Of a DNA stretch of 48,202 nt, positions 1 to 7,721 are shown piece by piece. The notes beneath the pieces are model-generated. The model had not been told where the DNA came from. It searched no databases and saw only the letters and a list, made by a program, of their open reading frames with translations. This DNA comes from Pelotomaculum propionicicum (GTDB lineage: Bacteria; Bacillota; Desulfotomaculia; Desulfotomaculales; Pelotomaculaceae). Positions within the stretch are counted from its first letter, which is position 1, and every line of letters starts with the position of its first letter. The DNA lies in the NCBI RefSeq assembly GCF_004369225.1, contig NZ_QFFZ01000027.1, positions 1 to 48,202 of the forward strand, given 5' to 3'. Both the position numbers and the translations under genes were made by a program.

Positions 1-484
1 AAAAGCATGTTAGACAGGTTCTAAAAAAGATGGAATCCTGGGTGTAGTCCCGAATTTATTTTTTGAAGGGGGCACAAACCCTTGCTACACCTGGTATTGG
101 AAAATTTTTACGCCAAACTTGGGTTATTAATATAGATTAAAAACCATCTTAAAATATCATATGGTAACATATCCCTCCTGTTACATATATTATTAGTAAT
201 TTTCATGGTTTATTTAAGTTTGCAGAGTTTGCGCAAAAGTGATGCGCGGTTGGCAATCAGTAAGCTTGTCAGGCATCCAAATGCAGATGCTGTTCTACAT
301 TATCGTATGGTTAAAAAGGAAAATAGTAATTGACAATTTAGGATACTAATGATAAAATCCTTAACAAAAATCAATATAAAAGCAATGGCGCTCGCAGACA
401 ACATAGTGGTTTATTCTTCATTTGAGCGTCATTTTATTTACCCAGGATAACCATAAAAAGTTAATGTTTCATATCATTCACACA
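1..484. other. AT-rich non-coding region upstream of the aldehyde oxidoreductase operon
   Basis: I see no convincing gene in this stretch. Both strands have frequent stops and no ribosome binding site with a following open frame. A loose inverted repeat (arms 37-47 and 85-94, sharing CC-GGTGTAG) could be the 3' hairpin of a transcript entering from the left, but it has no good T-tract. The rest is AT-rich spacer leading into the regulatory region at 485-591. Confidence 0.5.
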
Positions 485-568
485 ATGCAATATCGCATCA
501 TACATAAAAGTGCAGACTATCTATATTGTCTATTTTTGAGATTTTATTTTTTTAATGCCATATTGCAT
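485..568. promoter_or_regulatory. Pair of 14-bp palindromes, likely regulator binding sites
   Basis: Two copies of the same palindrome, ATGCNATATNGCAT, lie at 485-498 (ATGCAATATCGCAT) and 555-568 (ATGCCATATTGCAT), with starts exactly 70 bp apart. Each copy is symmetric at 12 of 14 positions and the two share the same core. They sit 85-170 bp upstream of the first gene of the operon. That placement suits enhancer or operator sites, and the sigma-54 activator at 7722-9461 at the far end of the operon is the natural candidate to bind them. The repeats are seen; the binder is inferred. Confidence 0.6.
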
Positions 569-591
569 TCATAGCTTATCGGTTATTTAAT
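563..591 (+). promoter_or_regulatory. Possible sigma-A type promoter for the AOR/carboxylase operon
   Basis: TTGCAT (563-568) and TTTAAT (586-591) are separated by 17 bp and lie 60-90 bp before the GTG start at 654. The -10 matches consensus at 5 of 6 positions, the -35 only at 3 of 6. The -35 overlaps the second palindrome, so a bound regulator would compete with polymerase. I found no good sigma-54 -24/-12 element (GG and GC at the correct spacing) between 568 and 654. Confidence 0.3.
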
Positions 592-653
592 TAACTGACT
601 GAAATACTGTTTCGCAAAAATTATATATATATAAGTAACGGAGGTTTTAAACT

Positions 654-2390
654 GTGCTGCATGCTTTTTACGGAAAACTTCTTAGAGTGGATCTCACCGG
701 AAGGACACACCAGGAAGAGAGTATCCCGCCTGAAACTTTAAAGCGGTATCTTGGCGGTAAAGGTTTGGGCACATATTTGCTTTTGAAAAATGTGCCGCAG
801 GGTGTTGACCCGCTGGGCGCCGGCAACAAAATCATCTTCACGGTGGGGCCCGCTACAGGCACGGTAATGCCTGGTTCCAGCCGCCACGGCTTATACAGCA
901 AATCCCCCCAGACCGGGGGATACGCTGAATCTTACGCGGGCGGCAAGGTTGCGCCGAAAATCAAAGCCACTGGTTATGACGCCATTATTTTAGAAGGCAG
1001 GTCGGAAAAGCCGGTATTTTTAGAGATATCGGACCAAAGGGTCAAATTTCATCAGGCCGGCGACCTGTGGGGTAAAGAAACTTACATAACCGAGGATATA
1101 GTGAAGGAGCGGGTGGGAGTACCAGGCGCGCAGGCTGTGGTGATAGGCCCAGCCGGTGAAAACCTGGTCCGCCTGGCCTGTGTGGAAAACAATTACTGGC
1201 GCTCATCCGGCCGGGGCGGGCTAGGGGCGGTCTTTGGCAGCAAAAACTTAAAGGCTGTCGTGTTTCACGGCGCCCAAAAACCTGCCTGTGCGGATGAAAA
1301 AATGCTGAAAAGCTTTGTAAAAAACCTGATTGCTAATTCCAAGGACCTGCCCGGTGTGGTCAACTATAAAAAATACGGCACACCCCAGATGGTGGCGCTT
1401 TTGAACAGCGCCAAAGCCTTCCCGACCCGCTACTGGTCGAAGGGTGTTTTGGACGGCTGGGAAAAAATCAGCGGTGAAGCATTAATAAATAACTTTGAGG
1501 TTAAGCCGAAGACCTGTCCCGGCTGCTTTATGGCCTGCGGCGACCTGACCACTGTAAAGTCCGGGCCGCGGGCCGGACTGACCATTGAAGGGCCTGAATA
1601 CGAAACGATTTACGCCTTTGGCGGGCTGTGCTGTATTGACCGCATGGAAGATATCATCTACCTTAATGACCTCTGCGACCGCTACGGCATGGACACAATC
1701 TCAGCCGGCAACCTGGTGGCCCTGGCCATGGAAGCCCGTGCCAGAGGCGTAAACCCTGATTTTCCCGCTTATGGGGATACTGAAGGGGCCGCCAGGTTAT
1801 TGGGGGATATCGCTTTCAGGAAAGGTCCGGGCGCGGTGTTGTCGGACGGAATTGTACAGGCTTCCAGGATATTAAACCTTGAGGAAGCAGCCATACATGT
1901 GAAGGGCATGGAACCTCCGGGCTATGATCCCCGGGTGTTAAAGGGTGTCGGCCTGGGTTACGCCACTTCCGCCCGCGGCGCCTGCCACCTGCGGGCCACC
2001 TTTTACAAGCCGGAACTGGCAGGTATGATTTCTCCGTCAGTGGTAGAGGGCAAGGCGGCGCTGTACATAGAGTTCGAGGACAGGCTGACTATATTTAACA
2101 CGTTGATTAACTGTGTTTTTTACAGGGACCTGCTGCAGTGGGATGAACTGCAGACCATAATCAAAGCTCTGACCGGCTGGTACTATTCAGTGGAAGAACT
2201 GCGCCGCATGGCCAACGAGATCATTACCATGACCCATGATTTTAACCTGCGGGAAGGGCTGGACAGGGCAAGCGACAACCTGCCCAAGCGTATGTACCGG
2301 GAGAAACTGCCTGAGACCGGCGCCTCCCTTACACAGGAAGAAATGGACTACATGCTGCGTGATTATTATTCCATACGCGGCTGGATGTAG
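654..2390 (+). CDS. aor: Tungsten-type aldehyde:ferredoxin oxidoreductase
   Basis: This enzyme oxidises an aldehyde to the acid with ferredoxin as electron acceptor, or runs in reverse, in the cytoplasm. The 578-residue length and layout fit the AOR family. The [4Fe-4S] ligands are visible as C288-x2-C291-x3-C295 and a distal Cys at 487 (INCVFYRD), in the spacing known for archaeal AOR. The N-terminal half carries the glycine-rich stretches that bind the two tungstopterin molecules (YLGGKGLG, GPATGT, SGRGGLGAVFGSKNLKAV). The start is GTG at 654, behind GGAGG at 640-644. It is the first gene of an operon with a biotin-dependent carboxylase. This suggests an aldehyde arises from, or feeds, the carboxylase substrate, but the substrate cannot be read from sequence. 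The gene carries no Moco riboswitch of its own that I can see. Confidence 0.92.
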   Translation: MLHAFYGKLLRVDLTGRTHQEESIPPETLKRYLGGKGLGTYLLLKNVPQGVDPLGAGNKIIFTVGPATGTVMPGSSRHGLYSKSPQTGGYAESYAGGKVAPKIKATGYDAIILEGRSEKPVFLEISDQRVKFHQAGDLWGKETYITEDIVKERVGVPGAQAVVIGPAGENLVRLACVENNYWRSSGRGGLGAVFGSKNLKAVVFHGAQKPACADEKMLKSFVKNLIANSKDLPGVVNYKKYGTPQMVALLNSAKAFPTRYWSKGVLDGWEKISGEALINNFEVKPKTCPGCFMACGDLTTVKSGPRAGLTIEGPEYETIYAFGGLCCIDRMEDIIYLNDLCDRYGMDTISAGNLVALAMEARARGVNPDFPAYGDTEGAARLLGDIAFRKGPGAVLSDGIVQASRILNLEEAAIHVKGMEPPGYDPRVLKGVGLGYATSARGACHLRATFYKPELAGMISPSVVEGKAALYIEFEDRLTIFNTLINCVFYRDLLQWDELQTIIKALTGWYYSVEELRRMANEIITMTHDFNLREGLDRASDNLPKRMYREKLPETGASLTQEEMDYMLRDYYSIRGWM

Positions 2391-2396
2391 AGTTGA

Positions 2397-2552
2397 TTGT
2401 TTATCAAACGGGTTTGTTTTTCATCAAATGATGAAAATCAGGACATAATCAAAGCCAGGGAAGGGAAGTGGGAGCAGCAGGCTTTTCTGGAGAGTATCCA
2501 GAATAATTTAAAAGTTCACTTATATTGGGAAATTAATAAGACAGGAGGTTAA
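2397..2552 (+). CDS. Possible 51-residue small protein between AOR and carboxyltransferase
   Basis: A short frame opens with TTG at 2397 just after the AOR stop and ends at 2552, on top of the ribosome binding site (GGAGG) of the next gene. The product is hydrophilic and Glu/Gln/Lys-rich and resembles nothing I recognise. There is no clear ribosome binding site. A perfect 9-bp inverted repeat with a 2-nt centre (2418-2426 / 2429-2437, TTTTCATCA / TGATGAAAA) lies inside it and could instead be an operator or RNA-processing site. Treat it as doubtful. Confidence 0.2.
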   Translation: MFIKRVCFSSNDENQDIIKAREGKWEQQAFLESIQNNLKVHLYWEINKTGG

Positions 2553-2561
2553 ATAAAGAGT

Positions 2562-3548
2562 ATGGATCAAAAAAATTATGATGTCATCCTGGACAAGCTC
2601 CCTGAAGCTGAATCAAGGCCGGAGGTCCTATTCCGGCAGGCGGGCGACGGTTTTCTGCAGGTGGAATACGGCTCCATCCCGCGTTTTAACCTGGTGGACT
2701 CTTTCCGGGTATTGACGGTCAATGGAGCGGTGAAGGCCAAAAACATCAAAGGACTCTATGAGACAGTGCCTGGCATCAGAACAAACATGTTCCACTTTGA
2801 CCCTGAAGTGCTTTCTGTGAAAAAATTGATTGAAGAGATTGAGGAAGAAGAAAACAAACTAGAGCACGTTGAAGACATAGAGTTTGAATCACGCCTCATC
2901 TCGCTGCCGATAGCCTTTGAAGACAGCGAAACCAAGAAAGCGGTTGAAAAATACGTCAAAGAGGTAAGGCCAGGCGCTCCCAATGTCATTAACGGTTACA
3001 ACATTGAATATATGGCCATGTGCAACGGTTGTTCAGTACAGGGCATCAAAGACATGGTGTGCGCCACTGAATGGTACAACAGCGGCAACGGCTTCTGGCC
3101 GGGCGGCGGTTTCTTCTGGCCCCTCGACCCCAGGTACGCCATTGTGGTGCCTAAATACAACCCGCCCAGGACCTGGACTCCAGAAGGAACGGTAGGCATT
3201 GGCGGCCCGTGCCTGTATGTTTACCCCACCCCGACCGGCGGCGGCTATCAGCTTTTTGGCAGGACGATTCCCATCTTCCAGTTTGCCCAGAAACACCCTC
3301 TCTTCAAAGAAAGCCCGACTTTCTTCAAGGCCGGCGACAGGATCAAATTCCACGAGGTCACGGAAGAGGAAATTCTCTATATCTACAAGCATGTTCACGA
3401 AGAAACCGACTACGTTTACGATATAAAAACTGATAAATTCAAGGTAAAAGACTGGCTCGAATTCTATAATAAGCCGGAAGTCCAAAAAGAGGTCCAAGAG
3501 CTTCTGGCCAGGCAGGAAGCCGGTACGAAGGCTGCGCCGCGTGTTTAA
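2562..3548 (+). CDS. Carboxyltransferase subunit, AHS1/KipI fold, urea-carboxylase-like
   Basis: This is one half of the carboxyltransferase module found in urea carboxylase and, in shorter form, in 5-oxoprolinase subunit PxpB (KipI). At 328 residues it is clearly longer than the roughly 240 of PxpB. Its C-terminal half matches the urea carboxylase version: YNPPRTWTPEGTVGIGG around residues 195-213, followed by GGGYQLFGRT. A longer N-terminal region replaces the PxpB start. With the AHS2 half next door and separate biotin carrier and biotin carboxylase genes, the parts add up to a complete urea-carboxylase-like enzyme divided over four genes. No allophanate hydrolase is present, so urea itself is an unlikely substrate. 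The ATG at 2562 follows GGAGG at 2544-2548. The substrate is unknown. Confidence 0.8.
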   Translation: MDQKNYDVILDKLPEAESRPEVLFRQAGDGFLQVEYGSIPRFNLVDSFRVLTVNGAVKAKNIKGLYETVPGIRTNMFHFDPEVLSVKKLIEEIEEEENKLEHVEDIEFESRLISLPIAFEDSETKKAVEKYVKEVRPGAPNVINGYNIEYMAMCNGCSVQGIKDMVCATEWYNSGNGFWPGGGFFWPLDPRYAIVVPKYNPPRTWTPEGTVGIGGPCLYVYPTPTGGGYQLFGRTIPIFQFAQKHPLFKESPTFFKAGDRIKFHEVTEEEILYIYKHVHEETDYVYDIKTDKFKVKDWLEFYNKPEVQKEVQELLARQEAGTKAAPRV

Positions 3549-3577
3549 GCCAATATTAAAATAGGGAGGAAAGACGC

Positions 3578-4561
3578 ATGTTGAAAATAATCAACGGAGG
3601 AATTGAGACTGTTGTTGAGGACTGGCCGGGCAGAATAGGCTACCTGGATAATGGAATGTCCTCTTCCGGCGCCTTTGACAATGTTGCCCTTGGCCTGGCC
3701 AATGTGCTGGTGGGCAATCAGCCCGGTGAGGCTGGCATAGAGATCGCAGGCGGATACTTCCAGGCTGAATTTGAGACAGATGCTGTAATTAGTGTCACGG
3801 GCACAGATATGAAGCCGACCCTGAACAATCAGCCCATTCCTCTTTGGGAGTCAATCAAAGTTAATAAAGGTGACGTAATAAAATTCTCCCACTTTGCAGA
3901 ATTTGGCTTCAGGGCGTATATCGGTGTGGCGGGCGGCATTGATGTGCCGCTGGTGCTGGGAAGCAAGTCAACCTGCCTGTTTGGCAGTTACGGCGGCTAT
4001 GAAGGCAGAAAACTGCAAAAGGATGATGTGCTGAAGTTCGGCAAGCCGTCAAAAGACCTGGACAGCCTTAAAGGAAGAAAACTTAAGCCGGAAGCCATCC
4101 CGGAGTATTCCAGAGAATGGGTCTTAAGGGCAATACCCGGTCCCAACACCTCGCCCGATTACCTTACCAAAGAGGGAATGGATTACCTGTTTGCCAATTC
4201 ACATAAGGTTCAGCTGAACTCCAACCGTTCCGCCGTGCGGCTTGCCGAGGCCAGTGAACTGTCCTTTGCCAGGCCGGACGGGGGAGTAGCCGGCAGCCAC
4301 CCGTCAAACGTGCTTGACCACGCCTACGCTATCCGCGGCTCGCTAAACATCTGCGGCAACACACCGATCCTTCTTATCGCCGACGGGCCGACCCTGGGCG
4401 GTTATATGAGCGCCCTGCACGTGATTAACGCTGACTTGTGGAAAATAGGCCAGGGGACACCCGGCAGGGACTTCATTAAATTTGTCTTCTGCACGCAGGA
4501 AGAAGCTGTGGAAGCCCGCAAACAGCAAAGGGAATGGCTGAGCGAAAAATCTTTAGCCTAA
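3578..4561 (+). CDS. Carboxyltransferase subunit, AHS2/KipA fold
   Basis: This 327-residue protein has the KipA/PxpC (AHS2) fold, the second half of the urea-carboxylase-type carboxyltransferase. Family features visible are the N-terminal VEDWPGRIGYLDNGMSSSGAFD, the G-GGYF segment, the FRAYIGVAGGIDVP block, the SNRSAVRL motif and the late GPTLGGYM segment. It normally pairs with the AHS1 subunit encoded directly upstream. The gap is 29 bp with a clear ribosome binding site (GGGAGGAAAG) before the ATG, so they are co-translated in one operon. In the B. subtilis and E. coli families the pair acts with YcsF/PxpA on 5-oxoproline. The biotin genes downstream make a carboxylase role more likely here. 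Confidence 0.85.
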   Translation: MLKIINGGIETVVEDWPGRIGYLDNGMSSSGAFDNVALGLANVLVGNQPGEAGIEIAGGYFQAEFETDAVISVTGTDMKPTLNNQPIPLWESIKVNKGDVIKFSHFAEFGFRAYIGVAGGIDVPLVLGSKSTCLFGSYGGYEGRKLQKDDVLKFGKPSKDLDSLKGRKLKPEAIPEYSREWVLRAIPGPNTSPDYLTKEGMDYLFANSHKVQLNSNRSAVRLAEASELSFARPDGGVAGSHPSNVLDHAYAIRGSLNICGNTPILLIADGPTLGGYMSALHVINADLWKIGQGTPGRDFIKFVFCTQEEAVEARKQQREWLSEKSLA

Positions 4562-4596
4562 TAATGCCGGTATGGTGAGAAAGGGGTGATAAGTAA

Positions 4597-5346
4597 ATGG
4601 ACCTTAACGTTGATATGGGTGAAAGCTTTGGCAGGTACAAACTGGGCAATGATGAAGAGGTTATGAAATATATTACCTCGGCTAACGTCGCCTGCGGCTT
4701 TCATGCCAGCGACTCTCTGGTGATGTTTGAGACGGTCCTACTGGCCAAAAAATACGGGGTTGCCGTTGGGGCGCACACTGGTTTGGAAGACAAGAGGGGT
4801 TTTGGCAGAAGACGCATGGATATCACCCCGGAAGAGCTGAAAAGCGATACACTTTACCAGTTGGGAGCGCTGGACGCTTTTTTAAAGATCAACGGCATGA
4901 AAATGCAGCATGTAAAGCCGCACGGCATACTTTACCGGATGGTGTCGGATGAAGAAAAATACGCTGAGGCTTACCTTGACGCCATCAAGATGTTTGACCC
5001 CGCATTGTTTGTGATGATTCCCAGAGGTACGCTGATCTGGCAGATGGGTCTGAAAATGGGTTTAAAGATGTCTGCTGAGATATTAGTTGACCTCAGCTAT
5101 GACGACAACGGCAACTGGGTACTGGAGCGCACCAAGAAAGCCCGCTCGCCGGAGGAAGTCGCCCAGAGAGCCGTAATGGTTGCAGTAGATAAAAAAATCA
5201 ACACCATCAGCGGCAAGTTGATTGACGCCGAAGCGGACACAGTATGCTGTCACGGCGATTCGCCAAACGCCGCCGAAGTAGTCAGGAAAATTAAAGAAGA
5301 ATACGAGCGGCTGGGGATTCCGCTAAAAAGTCTTGTCAATTCCTAG
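4597..5346 (+). CDS. pxpA: LamB/YcsF family protein (5-oxoprolinase subunit A-like)
   Basis: This 249-residue LamB/YcsF protein has the family hallmarks: DLNVDMGESFG at the N-terminus, ITSANVACGFHASD, GAHTGLEDKRGFGRR, VKPHGILYR and VCCHGDSPNA. PxpA opens the lactam ring of 5-oxoproline in concert with PxpB and PxpC. Canonical proteins read GAHPGYPD and CVHGD where this one has GAHTGLED and CCHGD, so the pocket may differ. It lies between the carboxyltransferase halves and the biotin genes with short spacers, implying action on the same substrate, perhaps an amide or lactam. The ATG follows AAGGGGTGATAAGTAA. Confidence 0.88.
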   Translation: MDLNVDMGESFGRYKLGNDEEVMKYITSANVACGFHASDSLVMFETVLLAKKYGVAVGAHTGLEDKRGFGRRRMDITPEELKSDTLYQLGALDAFLKINGMKMQHVKPHGILYRMVSDEEKYAEAYLDAIKMFDPALFVMIPRGTLIWQMGLKMGLKMSAEILVDLSYDDNGNWVLERTKKARSPEEVAQRAVMVAVDKKINTISGKLIDAEADTVCCHGDSPNAAEVVRKIKEEYERLGIPLKSLVNS

Positions 5347-5374
5347 CAGTCTTAGCAAAAAAGGAGGAAAATAA

Positions 5375-5593
5375 ATGGAAATTACAGTAAAAGCGCACAT
5401 GCCGGGTCTGGTCGCGCGTGTGGTTGTCAATGAAGGGGACAAAGTAACCGCCGGGCAGGAGGTCGCGGTTATTAACTGTATGAAAACCGAGATTCAGGTT
5501 TTTGCTGAAAGTGACGGAGTAGTAAAAAGCATACTTGTCAAGGAATGGGATGAAATGGAAATAGGCAGCCCCATGATTATTCTGGAGGCATAA
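5375..5593 (+). CDS. Biotin carboxyl carrier protein (free-standing biotinyl domain)
   Basis: This is a minimal 72-residue biotinyl domain. The biotin-accepting lysine is K37 in CMKTE; the usual motif is AMKM or AMKT, so the preceding Ala is replaced by Cys. The flanking beta-hairpins (PGLVARVVVNEGDKV and ESDGVVKSILVKEWDEM) match the family. There is no N-terminal Pro/Ala-rich linker as in AccB, so this is a dedicated carrier for the neighbouring carboxylase and not the fatty-acid enzyme. AGGAGG sits 8 bp before the ATG. Confidence 0.9.
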   Translation: MEITVKAHMPGLVARVVVNEGDKVTAGQEVAVINCMKTEIQVFAESDGVVKSILVKEWDEMEIGSPMIILEA

Positions 5594-5616
5594 AGAATAC
5601 GAGGGAAGATGAAATA

Positions 5617-6999
5617 GTGATTAAGAAACTGCTTATCGCCAACAGAGGCGAAATAGTTACCAGAGTTATGAGAGCCTGTAGGGACCTTGGTATCAAAACG
5701 GTTGTCGTTTATTCCGACGCCGACAAGAATATGTTTTATCTGAAGCAGGCCGATGAGGCATACAACATCGGCCCTGCCAACCCTGTTAAGAGTTACCTCA
5801 ATATCGGGTCAATCATCAACGCGGTAAAAGAATCGGGGGCTGACGCCGTCCACCCGGGATATGGATTTTTGTCGGAAAACGCTTCATTCGCTGAAGCGGT
5901 TTACGGCTGCGGCGCGACCTGGGTGGGCCCGCCTACCAGCGTGCTGAATTCCATCGATTCCAAGTGCTTCTGCCGTTCGATCGCCACGGAGGCTGGAGTG
6001 CCGGTCGTGCCAGGCACCATCAACACAATTGAAGGCGTTGATGATATTTACAGGTTTACCGCCGAACACGGGTATCCCATCGTCCTAAAACTGGACAAAG
6101 GAGGTGGCGGGAAGGGGATCGAGCTGGTCAAGGAGGAAGGGCAGGTCAAGGAAGCTTTCGAAAGAATTTCCAGAATCGGCATGTTAGCTTTTGGCCACCC
6201 TGAATGCTACATTGAAAAAGAAATTATCAACCCCAGGCATATTGAAATCCAGTTTCTCGCCGACGGTTTGGGCGGCTGCGTATGCCTGGGTGAGAGAGAG
6301 TGCTCGATCCAGAGACGTTATCAAAAAATCATAGAAGAATCACCCTCGCCGGTAGTAACCGGGGAGGAGCGGAAAAAACTATTTGAGTACACCCGCAAGT
6401 TGGCGCTGGCGATGGGTTATCAGGGAGCGGGCACGATGGAGTACCTCAGGTCGGAGGACGGCAATTTCTACTTTATGGAAGTAAACGCCAGGCTGCAGGT
6501 GGAACACCCGGTAACAGAGTTTTTGACAGGGATCGATATAGTGCAAAGGCAGCTGACCATTGCTTCCGGCCAGGGACTGGAGATCGGGCAGGAAGATGTG
6601 GAAATGAAGGGCCATGCCATAGAAGCCAGGGTTTATGCAGAAGATCCCGTTACATTCTGCCCTTCACCGGGAACTATTAAGAAACTGGATTTCCCCGAAA
6701 TGGATGAAGGCGCTCTGCGTATTGATCACGCCTTAGAGGAAGGCGGTACGGTGCCGCCCTATTACGATCCCCTGCTGGCTAAAGTCATAGCCTGGGGGCC
6801 AACACGTCTTAAGGCTATCGACCAACTGAAAAGGGGTTTAACAGATTTTAAAATCGAGGGCATAAAGACTACGATTCCTGTGAACCTGTTGATTCTAGGC
6901 AGTGAAAGATTCGCCAAAGGAGACCTTAATACCGGTTTCATAGAGGCCCTTTTTACTAAAGCAAGAGGGGACGTAAAGCCGTTATGGCCTAATATGTAA
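5617..6999 (+). CDS. accC: Biotin carboxylase subunit (ATP-grasp)
   Basis: This 460-residue biotin carboxylase uses ATP and bicarbonate to carboxylate biotin on the carrier protein. Visible elements are the N-terminal LIANRGEI, HPGYGFLSE, the ATP-grasp glycine loop DKGGGGKGI near residue 161, ECSIQRRYQK, and the metal and catalytic segment EVNARLQVEHPVTE near residue 290. The length equals stand-alone AccC. Its place immediately after the biotin carrier and the two carboxyltransferase halves says it serves that complex. The start is GTG at 5617 behind GAGGGA. The gene symbol reflects family only; this is probably not the housekeeping acetyl-CoA carboxylase. Confidence 0.9.
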   Translation: MIKKLLIANRGEIVTRVMRACRDLGIKTVVVYSDADKNMFYLKQADEAYNIGPANPVKSYLNIGSIINAVKESGADAVHPGYGFLSENASFAEAVYGCGATWVGPPTSVLNSIDSKCFCRSIATEAGVPVVPGTINTIEGVDDIYRFTAEHGYPIVLKLDKGGGGKGIELVKEEGQVKEAFERISRIGMLAFGHPECYIEKEIINPRHIEIQFLADGLGGCVCLGERECSIQRRYQKIIEESPSPVVTGEERKKLFEYTRKLALAMGYQGAGTMEYLRSEDGNFYFMEVNARLQVEHPVTEFLTGIDIVQRQLTIASGQGLEIGQEDVEMKGHAIEARVYAEDPVTFCPSPGTIKKLDFPEMDEGALRIDHALEEGGTVPPYYDPLLAKVIAWGPTRLKAIDQLKRGLTDFKIEGIKTTIPVNLLILGSERFAKGDLNTGFIEALFTKARGDVKPLWPNM

Positions 7000-7040
7000 C
7001 AACTACCCTTTTAAACAACTAACTAGAAGGAGGTCAACTT

Positions 7041-7622
7041 ATGTCTGATAACAATGTTAAAATAGCGGACGCCGGGGCGGCAGGCTGGATTGCCTATTCT
7101 ATAGCCACCTGGATGGCCTGGGCGCTCTTATGCGGGTATGTCAATGATAAAGCTCTTATTTATATGGCTGCCATTTCTTTGGCCTGCACCATACCTTACC
7201 TGGGAGCGGCTGTCACTCAGCTTAAGCTGGGCAACCTGGCCGGCGGTGTTACCTGGCTGTATTTCGGTTCGTTTTTCGCTTTTGCCTCAGCTTTAAACTA
7301 TGCCATTGGCTATTTCGCGGCAATCAACAAATGGGCTCTGGATCCCCGTATCCTTGGTTTTGAGTGGCTGATCCTGGGCATAGTCCTGATCCTGACCACG
7401 CCTATCTTCATGAAGTATGCGCCGTGGACCGCCGCGGTTTCGGTAATAGGCGCCGACGTGGGCATCATCTGCCTGGCCCTGCTCTACTGGGGAATAAATC
7501 TGGCGGCCATCAGCGGCTGGGGATTCTTTGTGGCAGGTCTGTTTGGCATAGTCATGGCAGCCGGAGGCATCCTTGAGGGCGCCGGTATGAAGTTTCCCAT
7601 GGGCAAGCCGATGATTAAATAA
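7041..7622 (+). CDS. Small membrane transporter, GPR1/FUN34/YaaH (SatP)-like
   Basis: This 193-residue integral membrane protein has about six hydrophobic helices, the size and topology of acetate/succinate transporters of the GPR1/FUN34/YaaH family. The GNLAGGVTWLYFGSFF segment and the C-terminal GILEGAGMKFPMGKP resemble the family pattern. The usual N-terminal NPxPLGL motif is absent, so the substrate may differ. An AmiS/UreI-type amide channel is a less likely alternative. As last gene before an intrinsic terminator, with AAGGAGG 8 bp before its ATG, it presumably imports the substrate or exports the acid product of the AOR/carboxylase operon. Confidence 0.65.
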   Translation: MSDNNVKIADAGAAGWIAYSIATWMAWALLCGYVNDKALIYMAAISLACTIPYLGAAVTQLKLGNLAGGVTWLYFGSFFAFASALNYAIGYFAAINKWALDPRILGFEWLILGIVLILTTPIFMKYAPWTAAVSVIGADVGIICLALLYWGINLAAISGWGFFVAGLFGIVMAAGGILEGAGMKFPMGKPMIK

Positions 7623-7641
7623 ATAAAAAACAAAAAATATT

Positions 7642-7686
7642 AAAATGAGACCTTGCAAAAAAAGGTGTGAGGTCTCATTTTGTCTA
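7642..7686 (+). terminator. Intrinsic terminator of the AOR/carboxylase operon
   Basis: A perfect 11-bp inverted repeat, AAAATGAGACC (7642-7652) and GGTCTCATTTT (7671-7681), closes the operon. The 3' arm runs into the T-rich tract TTTTGTCT. The regulator that follows therefore needs its own promoter or read-through. Confidence 0.85.
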
Positions 7687-7721
7687 ATATTAAGGTAATT
7701 GTATGACATATATTAGAAGCT

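Noticed and set aside
568-654. Sigma-54 -24/-12 promoter before the AOR gene
   Set aside because: The only GC at a suitable place (614-615) lacks the GG 12 bases upstream. A weak sigma-A pattern fits slightly better.
3033-3497. 154-codon minus-strand frame inside the carboxyltransferase gene
   Set aside because: No recognisable product or ribosome binding site, and it is fully inside a well-supported gene.
2562-5346. Plain 5-oxoprolinase PxpB-PxpC-PxpA
   Set aside because: The AHS1 subunit is too long and has the urea-carboxylase-type C-terminal segment, and a dedicated biotin carrier and biotin carboxylase follow. PxpA is kept as family name only for the YcsF protein.
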